Origin: Agrilactobacillus composti DSM 18527 = JCM 14202
GTDB lineage: Bacteria > Bacillota > Bacilli > Lactobacillales > Lactobacillaceae
Direction of reading: 5' to 3'
NCBI RefSeq assembly: GCF_001436375.1
Contig: NZ_AZGA01000070.1
Location: 1-64,000, forward strand
DNA: 64,000 bases
Made by a program: the position numbers and the translations under genes. The notes under the pieces were generated by a model. The model made no database searches and was not told the origin of the DNA. It saw only the letters and a list, made by a program, of their open reading frames with translations. This document shows positions 54,313 through 64,000 of this stretch, in pieces (position 1 is the stretch's first letter; each line of letters begins with the position of its first letter).

Positions 54313-56967
54313 CTATCCTTTCTTTTTTAATAATTTCTGCCAATGGTAAATGTTATTCATGGCATCCATTGGGGTTTGATCCATTAAATCTAATTTTTTT
54401 AAAGCGTTAATTACCTGTTGGGCCTTGGCATCCACTGGGGCTGCTTTCGGCTCTGGGAATAACGATAGTTGGGTTTCTGCCACTAAGTCTGGGGCGGCAT
54501 CTGGTGTTGCTGGTGCTTTGGTTGCTGGCTTTGCCGCCGCCTCAGGGGCAGTGGGTTGCTCAGCTTGTTGGGGCACTGTTTTAGCACCTTGGGCCTCTAA
54601 GTCACCTAAAATATGATCAGCCCGCTGTAACAAACTATGGGGCAAGCCCGCCAATTGAGCCACGTGGATCCCATAGGATTTATCCGCCGGCCCTGGTAAA
54701 ACTTTATGCATAAAGATCAACTTGCCATTTTCCTCAGTGGCTCCCACGTGGACATTGGCTAATTTCACCAAGGTGTCACTCAAGCCGGTAAGTTCATGGT
54801 AGTGGGTAGAAAACAAGGTCTTGGCATGGATATGCTCATGAATGTACTCAATGATGGCCTGGGCCAAGGCCATGCCATCATAGGTGGCTGTCCCCCGCCC
54901 CAGTTCATCAAATAAAATCAAACTTTGGGAACTAGCATGGGCCAAGGCGTTATTAGCTTCAATCATTTCTACCATAAAGGTACTCTTACCAGAAATCAAG
55001 TCATCTGCAGCCCCGATCCGGGTAAAAATTTGATCAAAAATAGGCAATTCACATTTATCCGCTGGCACAAAAGAGCCCAATTGGGCCATGATCACCGTTA
55101 ATGCCATCTGACGCATGTAAGTACTCTTCCCAGACATATTGGGGCCGGTAATCAATAAAATATCGGTATGCTGGTCCATGGTGACGCCGTTGGCAATATA
55201 TTGCTGGGCACCTAGAACTTTTTCCACCACGGGATGGCGCCCATTTTCAATATGCACACCCTTTTTATGACTGGTAAACGTGGGTTTCACGTAGTGCTGT
55301 TGTTCAGCCACCACGGAAAAGCCTTGGAGCACATCAATTTCAGAAATCACCGCCGCCAAATGCTGCAGGCGCTGGATCTGCTTTTTGATTTGCTCTCTGA
55401 TTTCGGTGAATAAATCGTACTCTAAGGCCGTGGACTTCTCTTGGGCTTCTAAAATCAGGCGTTCTTTTTCTTTTAATTCGGGGGTGATATAACGTTCCGC
55501 GTTCGTTAAAGTCTGCTTACGTTCATAACGACCAGCGGGTACCTGTTTCACATTCCCCTTAGTCACTTCAATGTAATAACCAAAAACTTTGTTAAAGCCA
55601 ATCCGCAAATTGTGGATTCCGGTGACCTGTCGTTCTTGGCTTTCCAGTTGGGCAATCCATTGCTTACTGTTATTCATGGCATTCCGATAGTCATCTAAGG
55701 TTTGATTATAATTATCTTGAATAATTCCCCCCTCAGTGACTGAAATGGGTGGGTCAGCTTGAATGGCCCGGTCAATCAGATCATAAACTTCTGGTACTTC
55801 ATCTAATTGGTTTTGAAAGTCTGTTAATGTAGGATCTTGCATTTGTTGTAAAATATCCTTGATCAAAGGCACTTGGGCCAAAGACCCCTTCAATTGCAAG
55901 AGATCCCGACCATTGACACTGCCAAAAGCCACGCGACCCGCTAAGCGTTCCAAATCATAAACTTTGGTCAAGGCGTCTTGTAAAGTACTGCGTTCAAAAA
56001 AATGAGCGCTAAAGGCCCCAACACGAGCTTGACGTTGTTCAATTTTGGTTCGATCTAATAACGGCCGATCCAACCACTGTTTTAATAAACGACCGCCCAT
56101 GGCGGTTTTAGTCCGATCTAACAGCCATAACAATGTCCCATGACGTTCCCCGGTGCGCAAGGAGCGACTCAGTTCTAAAGCTTCTTTGACTTGGTGATCC
56201 ATCCGTAAAAACTGGCTGGGCTCATATTCCACCGCCACTTGTAAGTGGGCCAAGGCCCGCTTTTGGGTGGAGACCAAATACAATACCAAAGTCTTTAGTA
56301 CTGCTAGTTCCACTGGCGTTTGAATCCCTTGGCTGACAAAGCTCACTTCCGAAGTAGCGGGGGCATCAGCTTGGGTGGAAACTAAAATATCCAGCTTATT
56401 CAATTCTGTTTTGAACGCCGCCGACAAGTCGGTGGGAATCACCACTTCTTTGGTGCGCAAGCTCAATAATTCGTTGATCACACTACTAATAGCCCCCAGT
56501 TTGGAGACAAAAATCTCGCCGGTGGCTAAATCGGTATAGGCAAAGCCAAATTGCCCATCTTGGGCGTAAACAGCGGTTAAGAAGTTACTATCTTTAGCTT
56601 GACCCGGTTTTTCTTGGACGACAGTTCCCGGGGTGACCAATTGAATCACGGCCCGCTTCACCATGCCCACGGCTTTTCGGGGATCCTCCATTTGTTCACA
56701 GATAGCTACTTTATAGCCCTTATCCACTAAAATATCCACATAGTTTTGTGCCGCATGATGGGGCACGCCACACATGGGGATGGGATCAGTAGCACTTTTA
56801 TTCCGGGCCGTCAGGGTTAATTCTAATAATTGTGAACCTTTGATGGCATCATCGTAAAACAATTCATAAAAATCACCAATGCGGTAAAACAAGAACGCAT
56901 CTTTATATTGATCCTTGATGGCCTGGTATTGTTGCATCATTGGTGTATCTTGGGTTTTTTGTGGCAT
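54313..56967 (-). CDS. mutS: DNA mismatch repair protein MutS
   Basis: 884 residues. Mismatch-recognition motif with [11 protein letters not shown] (Phe-x-Glu reads F-Y-E), connector, lever and clamp domains, and the ATPase with Walker [30 protein letters not shown] and STHYHEL. A low-complexity Ala/Pro/Thr linker (about 800-840) precedes the C-terminal end. Follows ricA by 15 bp, as in B. subtilis. Confidence 0.98.
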   Translation of the reverse strand: MPQKTQDTPMMQQYQAIKDQYKDAFLFYRIGDFYELFYDDAIKGSQLLELTLTARNKSATDPIPMCGVPHHAAQNYVDILVDKGYKVAICEQMEDPRKAVGMVKRAVIQLVTPGTVVQEKPGQAKDSNFLTAVYAQDGQFGFAYTDLATGEIFVSKLGAISSVINELLSLRTKEVVIPTDLSAAFKTELNKLDILVSTQADAPATSEVSFVSQGIQTPVELAVLKTLVLYLVSTQKRALAHLQVAVEYEPSQFLRMDHQVKEALELSRSLRTGERHGTLLWLLDRTKTAMGGRLLKQWLDRPLLDRTKIEQRQARVGAFSAHFFERSTLQDALTKVYDLERLAGRVAFGSVNGRDLLQLKGSLAQVPLIKDILQQMQDPTLTDFQNQLDEVPEVYDLIDRAIQADPPISVTEGGIIQDNYNQTLDDYRNAMNNSKQWIAQLESQERQVTGIHNLRIGFNKVFGYYIEVTKGNVKQVPAGRYERKQTLTNAERYITPELKEKERLILEAQEKSTALEYDLFTEIREQIKKQIQRLQHLAAVISEIDVLQGFSVVAEQQHYVKPTFTSHKKGVHIENGRHPVVEKVLGAQQYIANGVTMDQHTDILLITGPNMSGKSTYMRQMALTVIMAQLGSFVPADKCELPIFDQIFTRIGAADDLISGKSTFMVEMIEANNALAHASSQSLILFDELGRGTATYDGMALAQAIIEYIHEHIHAKTLFSTHYHELTGLSDTLVKLANVHVGATEENGKLIFMHKVLPGPADKSYGIHVAQLAGLPHSLLQRADHILGDLEAQGAKTVPQQAEQPTAPEAAAKPATKAPATPDAAPDLVAETQLSLFPEPKAAPVDAKAQQVINALKKLDLMDQTPMDAMNNIYHWQKLLKKKG

Positions 56968-56982
56968 TCAGAGTCTCCTTAT

Positions 56983-57372
56983 CTAATGATCTTCTTTTGC
57001 CATAATTGCTGCGAGCTTAGTTTCAAATTGCCCGGTGATATAAGTCAAAATATCATTGGCATCCATTAAACTTTGCCGATAAGCTAGGGTCAAAGGATCT
57101 TGTTCCAGAGTTTGTTTCAAGCGGTCCGCATTTTCCGTGGCCACTTGGGCGGCTTTGGTCTTATCGATACGCTTATAAGTGACAATTTCCCGCTGGGCTT
57201 TTTTCAGATCAGCTTGCACTTGTTGCAGATGTTGATTTTGTTGCACCTGGGCTTCAATTTTTTGGTAGTCTTGGATCACTGATTCCTTGGCGATCGCAGT
57301 GTTTAACTTATCTAGAGCAAGGCGGACCGCCGGCTCCAATTGCGCCAGTTGGGTTTTTAAGTCCTCATCCAT
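56983..57372 (-). CDS. ricA: YlbF/YmcA family protein (RicA-like)
   Basis: 129 residues, nearly all helical and charged (Gln, Lys, Asp, Glu), with ESVIQDYQKIEAQVQ and DKTKAAQVATENADRL, matching the YlbF/YmcA family. In B. subtilis RicA (YmcA) with RicF and RicT guides RNase Y cleavage of mRNA. The position between ymdB and mutS matches ymcA. Whether it is RicA or RicF was decided by the neighbours. Confidence 0.85.
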   Translation of the reverse strand: MDEDLKTQLAQLEPAVRLALDKLNTAIAKESVIQDYQKIEAQVQQNQHLQQVQADLKKAQREIVTYKRIDKTKAAQVATENADRLKQTLEQDPLTLAYRQSLMDANDILTYITGQFETKLAAIMAKEDH

Positions 57373-57376
57373 GTGT

Positions 57377-58174
57377 TTATACCTCTAAAGGAAAATCTTT
57401 ATCTATCCGAATCGTTTTAATTTTCGTCGCCACACCGGTATCGTCTTTAATATCGATATAACAAGCCCCTAGTTGACCAGCGCCCGTCTCAATTGGTTCA
57501 AAACGCGCGGGCAGCTTGGTCAAGAAGTTATGAATCACGGGTTCTTTTTTAACCCCTAAGATGCCTTCATATGAACCAGTCATCCCCACATCCGTCAAAA
57601 AAGCCGTGCCCTTAGGTAAAATACGGGCGTCATTGGTCTGCACGTGGGTATGGGTGCCGATCACTGCGGCCACTTGACCATCTAAATAATAGGCCAACGC
57701 TAATTTTTCACTGGTGACTTCCCCGTGAAAATCTACAAAGACCAAGGGCGTGATTTGCTTGATTTCGGCTAATACTTCATCAGCCTTGGTGAAGGGATCA
57801 TCAATCGCGTCTAGAAAAACGCGACCTTGCAAGTTGAGCACTGCCAGTTTGGTTTGATTCACATTGACAATGGTATAACCTTGTCCGGGCACGCCGGCCG
57901 GAAAATTAGCCGGCCGAACCATTTTCTTGGCTCCATCAATAAAGTCCATGATATCCCGTTTACGAAAGGCGTGGTTGCCTAAGGTCACCACATCCGTCCC
58001 GGCTTGTAACAAGGCCTTATAAAGCTTTTCTGTAATCCCCTTGCCATCGGCAATATTTTCCCCGTTCACGATCGTTACTTGCGGTTTTAACTGCCGTTTT
58101 AATTCTGGTACATAATGTTGAATCAGGCTCAAACCTAACTGACCCACAACATCACCAATAAATAATATACGCAA
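57377..58174 (-). CDS. ymdB: YmdB metallophosphoesterase (2',3'-cyclic nucleotide phosphodiesterase)
   Basis: 265 residues: RILFIGDVVGQLGL, IVNGENIADGKGI, VVTLGNHAFRKRD, VDFHGEVTSEK and GTHTHVQTNDARILP with the metal ligands D, E, N and H of the family. In B. subtilis YmdB hydrolyses 2',3'-cAMP and affects biofilm and motility decisions. Placed before ricA-mutSL; rny, which often precedes it, is absent here. Confidence 0.93.
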   Translation of the reverse strand: MRILFIGDVVGQLGLSLIQHYVPELKRQLKPQVTIVNGENIADGKGITEKLYKALLQAGTDVVTLGNHAFRKRDIMDFIDGAKKMVRPANFPAGVPGQGYTIVNVNQTKLAVLNLQGRVFLDAIDDPFTKADEVLAEIKQITPLVFVDFHGEVTSEKLALAYYLDGQVAAVIGTHTHVQTNDARILPKGTAFLTDVGMTGSYEGILGVKKEPVIHNFLTKLPARFEPIETGAGQLGACYIDIKDDTGVATKIKTIRIDKDFPLEV

Positions 58175-58220
58175 ATACCCGCGCTCCTTTTTTAAGCTTT
58201 ATGTTATTTTAGCACATCCA

Positions 58221-58253
58221 AAAAACCGGTACAAAACTTGAATTTGCACCGGC
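58221..58253 (-). terminator. kimA terminator
   Basis: Minus strand CCGGTGCAAA and TTTGTACCGG arms (one G-U) with a T run follow the kimA stop. Confidence 0.75.
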
Positions 58254-58263
58254 TTCAACGTTT

Positions 58264-60093
58264 TTATTTTTTCAAATGGTACGAGTAAGTGGCCACCACA
58301 ATATTTTCCTTATGGGAAAATGCCTGACGCAACCGTAGTGCAGTTTGGTTATGCAGGGTTTGCTGCCAGTGCTTCTTAGGAATAAATTGCGGAATCAACA
58401 CGGTCGTGGAGTAATTTCGCCGCAAAGCATTGCGACTAATGACCTGGGTAAAGCGCACCAAGGGTTTGGCAATGGAGCGGTAATTGGAATGGACATCTAC
58501 AAAGCGGACATCTGGGAAATCTACTTTAAAAGTAGATTGAATTTCTTTTTCCTTCCCAGGATTTTCATCCGTGGACACGTGCACGGCAATGACGTAATCC
58601 CCAATGGATTCCGCGTAGCTTAAAGCCGCTTTCGTCACTTGGGTAATGTTACTGATCAAGACAATGATCGTTGCCCCTTCAAAATGGTGTAACACCGCAT
58701 CGGTGTCTTCCAAGCGCAACTGTTCGGCTACTTTATGGTAGTGATCATGGATCTTATAGAAAATGAAAATAACCAGCGGCATGATAATGAAGAACGGCCA
58801 GATATCTTTGATCCGATAAATGAATAGAATCAATAGGATGGCAAAAGAAATCAACGCCCCCACAAAGTTGGCCGCAGACTTGCCGAACCAGCCCTTAGGA
58901 CGCTCTTTAAACCATTTCACGATCATCCCAGACTGAGATAAGGTAAACGGAATAAACACGCCCACAGCGTATAACGGAATCAAATTAGCCGTGACCCCGT
59001 TGAACAAGACGATCAACGCCCCTGAGCCAATGGCGAGGGTCAAAATACCATTGGAATAACCCAGTCGATCGCCTCGATCCATATAGTTATGGGGTAAAAA
59101 CTTATCCCGGGCTAAATTGTAAGCCAACACTGGGAATGCTGAAAACCCAGTATTCGCAGCGACCGCCAAAATAAAGGCTGTGGCAAACTGTACCAGATAA
59201 AATAAGAAACCATGGCCAAAAGTGTGACTAGCCACTTGGGACAAGACCGTGACTTTCGCTTCAGGGACGATGCCATACCAATAGTTCAAGAAGGTGATCC
59301 CGGCAAAGAATGCCCCTAAAATCAAAGCCATGATAGCTAGGGTTTCGGCAGCATGTCGCGCCCGGGGCTTTTTGAAGAATGGCACTGCGTTACTAATGGC
59401 TTCAACCCCGGTTAACGAAGATGACCCGGAAGAAAAGGCCCGAAAAATCAAAGCCATGGTGATACCAGGTACGGCTGTACCCACAGAAGCAGCTGCTTTA
59501 AATGGGATAACCCCAGTAAAGATTTTGTACAAGCCCACGCCAATCATCAGCGTAATGCTACCAACGAATAAATAGACTGGAATCATTAAAAATGAGGCCG
59601 ATTCGCTCATGCCCCGCAGGTTCATGAGCATTAAAATGATAATAATGACTAAGGAAATGCCAACCTGATGACCGTATAAAGCCGGTACCGCTGATGTAAT
59701 AGCTTCAGCGCCGGCAGACACACTAACAGATACCGTTAACATGTAGTCAATCAATAAAGAGCCCCCAGCAACTAGGCCAGCGTTCTTGCCTAGGTTGTCA
59801 CTGGAGACCTTATAAGCACCCCCACCACCCGGATAAGCATGGATGATTTGGCGATACGACAGTGTTAATGCCAAAAGTAGGATTAACACAAAAGCAGCAA
59901 TCGGTAAGGAATACCAGATCGCGGCAATGGATAATTGGGTCAAGACCAAAACAATTTGTTCAGTCCCGTAAGCCACGGATGATAAAGCATCAGAACTGAG
60001 CATGGCCAAAGCTTTTAACTTACCCAGCTTTTGGTTGCCCTCTTCTGAAGACTTCAGCGGTCGCCCAATAAAAATCCGCTTTAATTGTTGCAT
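58264..60093 (-). CDS. kimA: KimA-like high-affinity potassium importer (APC superfamily)
   Basis: 609 residues with about 12 membrane helices. IGRPLKSSEEGNQKLGKLKALAMLSSDALSSVAYGTEQ-type N-terminus, YPGGGGAYKVSSDNLG, the SSSLTGVEAISNAVPFF block and the cytosolic C-terminal domain (VIAVHVSTDENPG) resemble B. subtilis KimA along the whole length. KimA imports K+ driven by protons and is inhibited by c-di-AMP binding to the C-terminal domain. Single-gene unit. The short upstream region shows no c-di-AMP (ydaO-type) riboswitch, which normally needs more than 100 bases. Confidence 0.88.
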   Translation of the reverse strand: MQQLKRIFIGRPLKSSEEGNQKLGKLKALAMLSSDALSSVAYGTEQIVLVLTQLSIAAIWYSLPIAAFVLILLLALTLSYRQIIHAYPGGGGAYKVSSDNLGKNAGLVAGGSLLIDYMLTVSVSVSAGAEAITSAVPALYGHQVGISLVIIIILMLMNLRGMSESASFLMIPVYLFVGSITLMIGVGLYKIFTGVIPFKAAASVGTAVPGITMALIFRAFSSGSSSLTGVEAISNAVPFFKKPRARHAAETLAIMALILGAFFAGITFLNYWYGIVPEAKVTVLSQVASHTFGHGFLFYLVQFATAFILAVAANTGFSAFPVLAYNLARDKFLPHNYMDRGDRLGYSNGILTLAIGSGALIVLFNGVTANLIPLYAVGVFIPFTLSQSGMIVKWFKERPKGWFGKSAANFVGALISFAILLILFIYRIKDIWPFFIIMPLVIFIFYKIHDHYHKVAEQLRLEDTDAVLHHFEGATIIVLISNITQVTKAALSYAESIGDYVIAVHVSTDENPGKEKEIQSTFKVDFPDVRFVDVHSNYRSIAKPLVRFTQVISRNALRRNYSTTVLIPQFIPKKHWQQTLHNQTALRLRQAFSHKENIVVATYSYHLKK

Positions 60094-60192
60094 ATCTGTT
60101 TCCCCTTAAAAAATTAATGTAGTCGATTTTCAGAGCAATCTATATGATAGTACAACATTAAAAACAGAAATGCTATTAATGTTCTAAAATTC

Positions 60193-60543
60193 TCATTTTA
60201 CCGTCTGTTCAATGACCACAATATCCTTATATTGCAACTTGCGTTTGGCAAATTTTTCCACATCAGCCTTGGCTTCGTCATTGATCTTTAACGTGTCCTT
60301 GGCCACGTTGGGCATTAGTTTCTCTAAAACAAAATCGATCTCTTTATCCTTAACTTGCCGGTTATCTGACAAAATAATGATGTCAATGCGGCTAAAAGCG
60401 TCCACGAAGAAAACATGCAACGGGCCTAAAGTATAAGTTCTAAAATACTTAATGGCTTGTTTCCCGTATAAATACGAAATCGTCCGGGGGATCATCTTGT
60501 GTAAGCTGGCGTTTAGTTTAATTGGTGTTTCAATTAAATGCAT
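60193..60543 (-). CDS. DUF1827 domain-containing protein
   Basis: 116 residues, ATG at 60543 with AAGGAG upstream. The segment IIILSDNRQVKDKEIDFVLEKLMP fits DUF1827, a small family of Lactobacillales of unknown function. The C-terminus is charged (KRKLQYKDIVVIEQT). Single gene after the groEL terminator. The assignment is by a single conserved block, so moderately sure. Confidence 0.7.
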   Translation of the reverse strand: MHLIETPIKLNASLHKMIPRTISYLYGKQAIKYFRTYTLGPLHVFFVDAFSRIDIIILSDNRQVKDKEIDFVLEKLMPNVAKDTLKINDEAKADVEKFAKRKLQYKDIVVIEQTVK

Positions 60544-60670
60544 CAAATCACTCCTTGAAATTTACTTGTTTTACTGATTATAAGAGTTTGCGGTTCAAAT
60601 TACTATGTTAATAATATTATAATTCAAAACTCGGTTGAAGGGGTATTTTTGCATCTTTTTTCAAAATTGT

Positions 60671-60702
60671 CAAAAAAACAACACGCCCAAACGACGTGTT
60701 GT
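60671..60702 (-). terminator. groESL terminator
   Basis: Minus strand ACAACACG (60702-60695) and CGTGTTGT (60685-60678) form a perfect 8-bp stem followed by a T run. Confidence 0.88.
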
Positions 60703-60724
60703 CAGAAATGTTGTTAATTTTAGG

Positions 60725-62353
<1,629 letters not shown>

Positions 62354-62418
62354 TTATCCACCTCATTAAAATATTTTTGTTGCAAATGATGCTGTATTAC
62401 TTAAACGGAATTGTTATA

Positions 62419-62703
62419 CTAGTCAACAACAGCCATTAAATCTTTTTCGTGTAATACAAGGTAATCGTCACCATCATATTTCACTTGAGATCCGGCATAT
62501 TTGTCAAACATGACAACTTGACCATCTTTGACAGTCAAAGGGATACGCTTGCCGTCTTCAGTAACTGCACCTTCACCGACAGCAACGATCTTGCCGGTTT
62601 GTGGTTTTTCTTTGGCATTGTTAGCTAAGACGATACCGCCAACAGTCTCTTCTTCTTGTTCTTCTACTTTCACAATAACACGGTCACCTAATGGTTTTAA
62701 CAC
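62419..62703 (-). CDS. groES: 10-kDa co-chaperonin GroES
   Basis: 94 residues. [12 protein letters not shown], the mobile loop [17 protein letters not shown] and [18 protein letters not shown]. The frame is open to 62724, but GGAGGG seven bases before the GTG at 62703 and the normal LKPLGDRV start favour that codon. First gene of groESL. Confidence 0.97.
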   Translation of the reverse strand: MLKPLGDRVIVKVEEQEEETVGGIVLANNAKEKPQTGKIVAVGEGAVTEDGKRIPLTVKDGQVVMFDKYAGSQVKYDGDDYLVLHEKDLMAVVD

Positions 62704-62738
62704 AAGAAATCCCTCCAAATACATATTTTCGCTTTAAC

Positions 62739-62774
62739 TTAGCACTATTAGCACTCTGTATTACCAAGTGCTAA
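62739..62774. promoter_or_regulatory. CIRCE operator (HrcA) with an extra half-site
   Basis: TTAGCACTC (62748-62756), 9-base spacer, AAGTGCTAA (62766-62774) matches the CIRCE consensus TTAGCACTC-N9-GAGTGCTAA with one mismatch in the right arm. A second left-type arm, TTAGCACTA (62739-62747), abuts the first. HrcA should repress groESL here. Confidence 0.9.
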
Positions 62775-62785
62775 CTACAAGAAAT

Positions 62786-62814
62786 ATAATAACCATTTTT
62801 CGGCCCTTTTGCAA
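62786..62814 (-). promoter_or_regulatory. groESL promoter
   Basis: Minus-strand -35 TTGCAA (62814-62809), 17-bp spacer, -10 TATTAT (62791-62786), just upstream of the CIRCE element. Confidence 0.7.
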
Positions 62815-62860
62815 GTTTTTTAGTGTAATTTATCCAAATAATTTTAAAGGAGTCATCCAA

Positions 62861-63499
62861 TTGAAAGCCCGTAACAGTACAGCTGTCACCTTATTTATCT
62901 ATTTATTCATGATGTTCATGCCCAACTTCTTCAGTCGCATGCTTTCTCCAAAAAATGGCTACTTCTTGTTGATCACCGTCTGGTACCTCTTAGGCCTCTT
63001 GTTATTAGTCTGGCTAGCTTACAAGCGGACACCGGCCAATGCTATCGAAGCTGCCAATCCTTATACCACCAAACCTAAAATACTGATCTGGGGTATCGTT
63101 GGCGGCGGTGTAGCCATTGTTTTACAACTACTCAGCGTGTTTGTGGAACAAAACCTCTTTCACATCACCGCCGTCTCCCAAAATACCAATGCCCTGCTGG
63201 AAACCATGAAGACCTATCCTTATTATGTGGTCAGTGTTTTAGTGTTCTTACCCATTATTGAAGAGATTGTTTACCGAAAGACCATCTTTGGCCAATTAGT
63301 CCCCTTCACCGGCAAAATTGGGGCAGCTATCATCTCTGCTTTGATCTTTGCATTTGCCCATCAGGATAGCCATATTTTAATGTATAGCGTCATTGGTTTG
63401 TTCTTTTGTTTCCTATACAATTATACTGGCCGTATTTGGACATCAATGTTGGCCCATATTATCATGAATGGCATTGTTTTTTTCCAAAGTATTCATTGA
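62861..63499 (+). CDS. CPBP family intramembrane protease
   Basis: 212 residues with about six membrane helices. Catalytic motifs EEIVYRK (EExxxR), FAFAHQ and HIIMNG (HxxxN-like) match CPBP glutamic endopeptidases, often linked to bacteriocin self-protection or membrane protein processing. AAAGGAG before the TTG at 62861 sets the start; the longer frame from 62768 overlaps the groES promoter and CIRCE site. Single gene between groES and rex, a usual lactobacillus order. Substrate unknown. Confidence 0.85.
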   Translation: MKARNSTAVTLFIYLFMMFMPNFFSRMLSPKNGYFLLITVWYLLGLLLLVWLAYKRTPANAIEAANPYTTKPKILIWGIVGGGVAIVLQLLSVFVEQNLFHITAVSQNTNALLETMKTYPYYVVSVLVFLPIIEEIVYRKTIFGQLVPFTGKIGAAIISALIFAFAHQDSHILMYSVIGLFFCFLYNYTGRIWTSMLAHIIMNGIVFFQSIH

Positions 63500-63523
63500 A
63501 TCCCCGCTGATAGCTCATAAAGA

Positions 63524-63569
63524 CAAAGAGGTTGCCTACAAAAATAATTTTTTGTGAGCAACCTCTTTG
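63524..63569. terminator. long convergent hairpin between the CPBP gene and rex
   Basis: CAAAGAGGTTGC (63524-63535) and GCAACCTCTTTG (63558-63569) form a perfect 12-bp stem with a loop that can pair further (ACAAAAA/TTTTTTGT). It separates convergent genes, but the T run outside the stem is weak. Confidence 0.65.
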
Positions 63570-63602
63570 AATTTCTGCTATATTAATTTATACGGATAAA
63601 TT

Positions 63603-64000
63603 TTACTTGTTATCTGCCTTGATGTCTAAAGTTACACTGTCTGCATCTTCAGCTGGCTTTAACTGGGCATCATAGTGATCTAAGAAATAGATCAAGGTCT
63701 GCAATTCATTGGCCAGATCCACATTTTGAACCCGCACATTATCTGGTACAGACAAACGTAGGGATGTAAAGTTCAAAATGCCCCGGACCCCGGCATTGAC
63801 TAATAAATTGGTGACTTCTTGAGCTGCAGGGTTGGGAACTGTTAAAATGGTAATGTCGATTTGTTGATCCTTTAACTGTTGGACTAACTCAGCCATGGGA
63901 TAAATTGGTACCCCGCTTTGAATTGTCCCGGTAATTTCAGCATCGCTGTCAAAGGCGGCGCTGATGCGGATGCTATTGGTTTGCCGGAAGTTGTAGTTCA
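63603..64000 (-). CDS. rex: redox-sensing transcriptional repressor Rex (C-terminal part)
   Basis: Only the C-terminal part is in the window; the frame continues past base 64000. Reading from the edge gives [19 protein letters not shown], then [14 protein letters not shown], a Rossmann-fold segment ([29 protein letters not shown]) and the domain-swap C-terminal helix ([11 protein letters not shown]). Rex binds NADH/NAD+ and represses fermentation genes. The HTH part would lie beyond the edge. Probable regulator of adhE. Confidence 0.9.
   Translation of the reverse strand, partial: NYNFRQTNSIRISAAFDSDAEITGTIQSGVPIYPMAELVQQLKDQQIDITILTVPNPAAQEVTNLLVNAGVRGILNFTSLRLSVPDNVRVQNVDLANELQTLIYFLDHYDAQLKPAEDADSVTLDIKADNK

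Noticed and set aside
60094-60192. Possible c-di-AMP riboswitch before kimA
   Set aside because: Fewer than 100 bases lie between kimA and the upstream gene, and none of the paired elements of the ydaO type could be seen.
62768-62860. N-terminal extension of the CPBP protease gene
   Set aside because: It would start inside the CIRCE element and run through the groES promoter; AAAGGAG directly before the TTG at 62861 marks the start.

Overview
The window is chromosomal DNA of a low-to-moderate GC Gram-positive bacterium, almost certainly a lactic acid bacterium of the Lactobacillaceae. Evidence: a complete dltXABCD operon, IreB, CbpB, YtoI, a Lactobacillales-type DUF1827 protein, a Rex / CPBP protease / groESL neighbourhood with a CIRCE operator, a T-box in front of alaS, and Firmicutes gene orders such as murI-rdgB-ysnB, ireB-ruvX-yrzB, zapA-cvpA-mutS2, ymdB-ricA-mutS-mutL and ruvA-ruvB-queA-tgt-yajC. 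No IS element, prophage, CRISPR array, rRNA or tRNA gene was seen. The species cannot be told from the sequence alone.

Layout. 0-9.6 kb: envelope and cell-wall genes (YtxH and DUF948 proteins, MscS channel, PopT-type lipid carrier flippase, diaminopimelate synthesis by the acetyl route with c-di-AMP sensor CbpB, glycerol facilitator, murI-rdgB-phosphoesterase, YslB). 9.7-14.2 kb: D-alanylation of teichoic acid, including the 49-residue dltX. 14.5-28.1 kb: thioredoxin, MutS2, CvpA, ZapA, YrzB, RuvX, IreB, T-box controlled alaS, one unrecognised gene, RNA helicase, NrnA, YtoI, DinB. 28.3-32.6 kb: zwf and adhE; the adhE promoter carries Rex-like sites. 32.8-37.2 kb: yajC, tgt, queA, ruvB, ruvA.

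37.4-52.3 kb is the accessory part: about 15 kb of glycan genes sitting between ruvA and mutL, which are usually close neighbours in lactobacilli. It encodes a GH78 alpha-L-rhamnosidase, a DUF2264 protein, a GPH-type sugar symporter, a GH2 beta-glucuronidase, a large GH59 (galactocerebrosidase-like) enzyme, a GH88 unsaturated glucuronyl hydrolase, two LacI regulators and a small unknown protein. None of the enzymes has a signal peptide, so imported small oligosaccharides or glycosides are probably cut in the cytoplasm. The combination fits the Rha-GlcA-Gal side chain of type II arabinogalactans such as gum arabic, but this is inference. Related LacI-type operators occur at three promoters of the island, and one intergenic region carries two face-to-face promoters with overlapping -10 elements flanked by an operator and a cre site.

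52.3-64 kb: mutL, mutS, ricA, ymdB, the KimA-like potassium importer, a DUF1827 protein, groEL, groES, a CPBP membrane protease, and the C-terminal part of rex cut by the window end. Rex encoded here is the likely regulator of adhE 31 kb away; CbpB and KimA suggest c-di-AMP control of potassium and (p)ppGpp.
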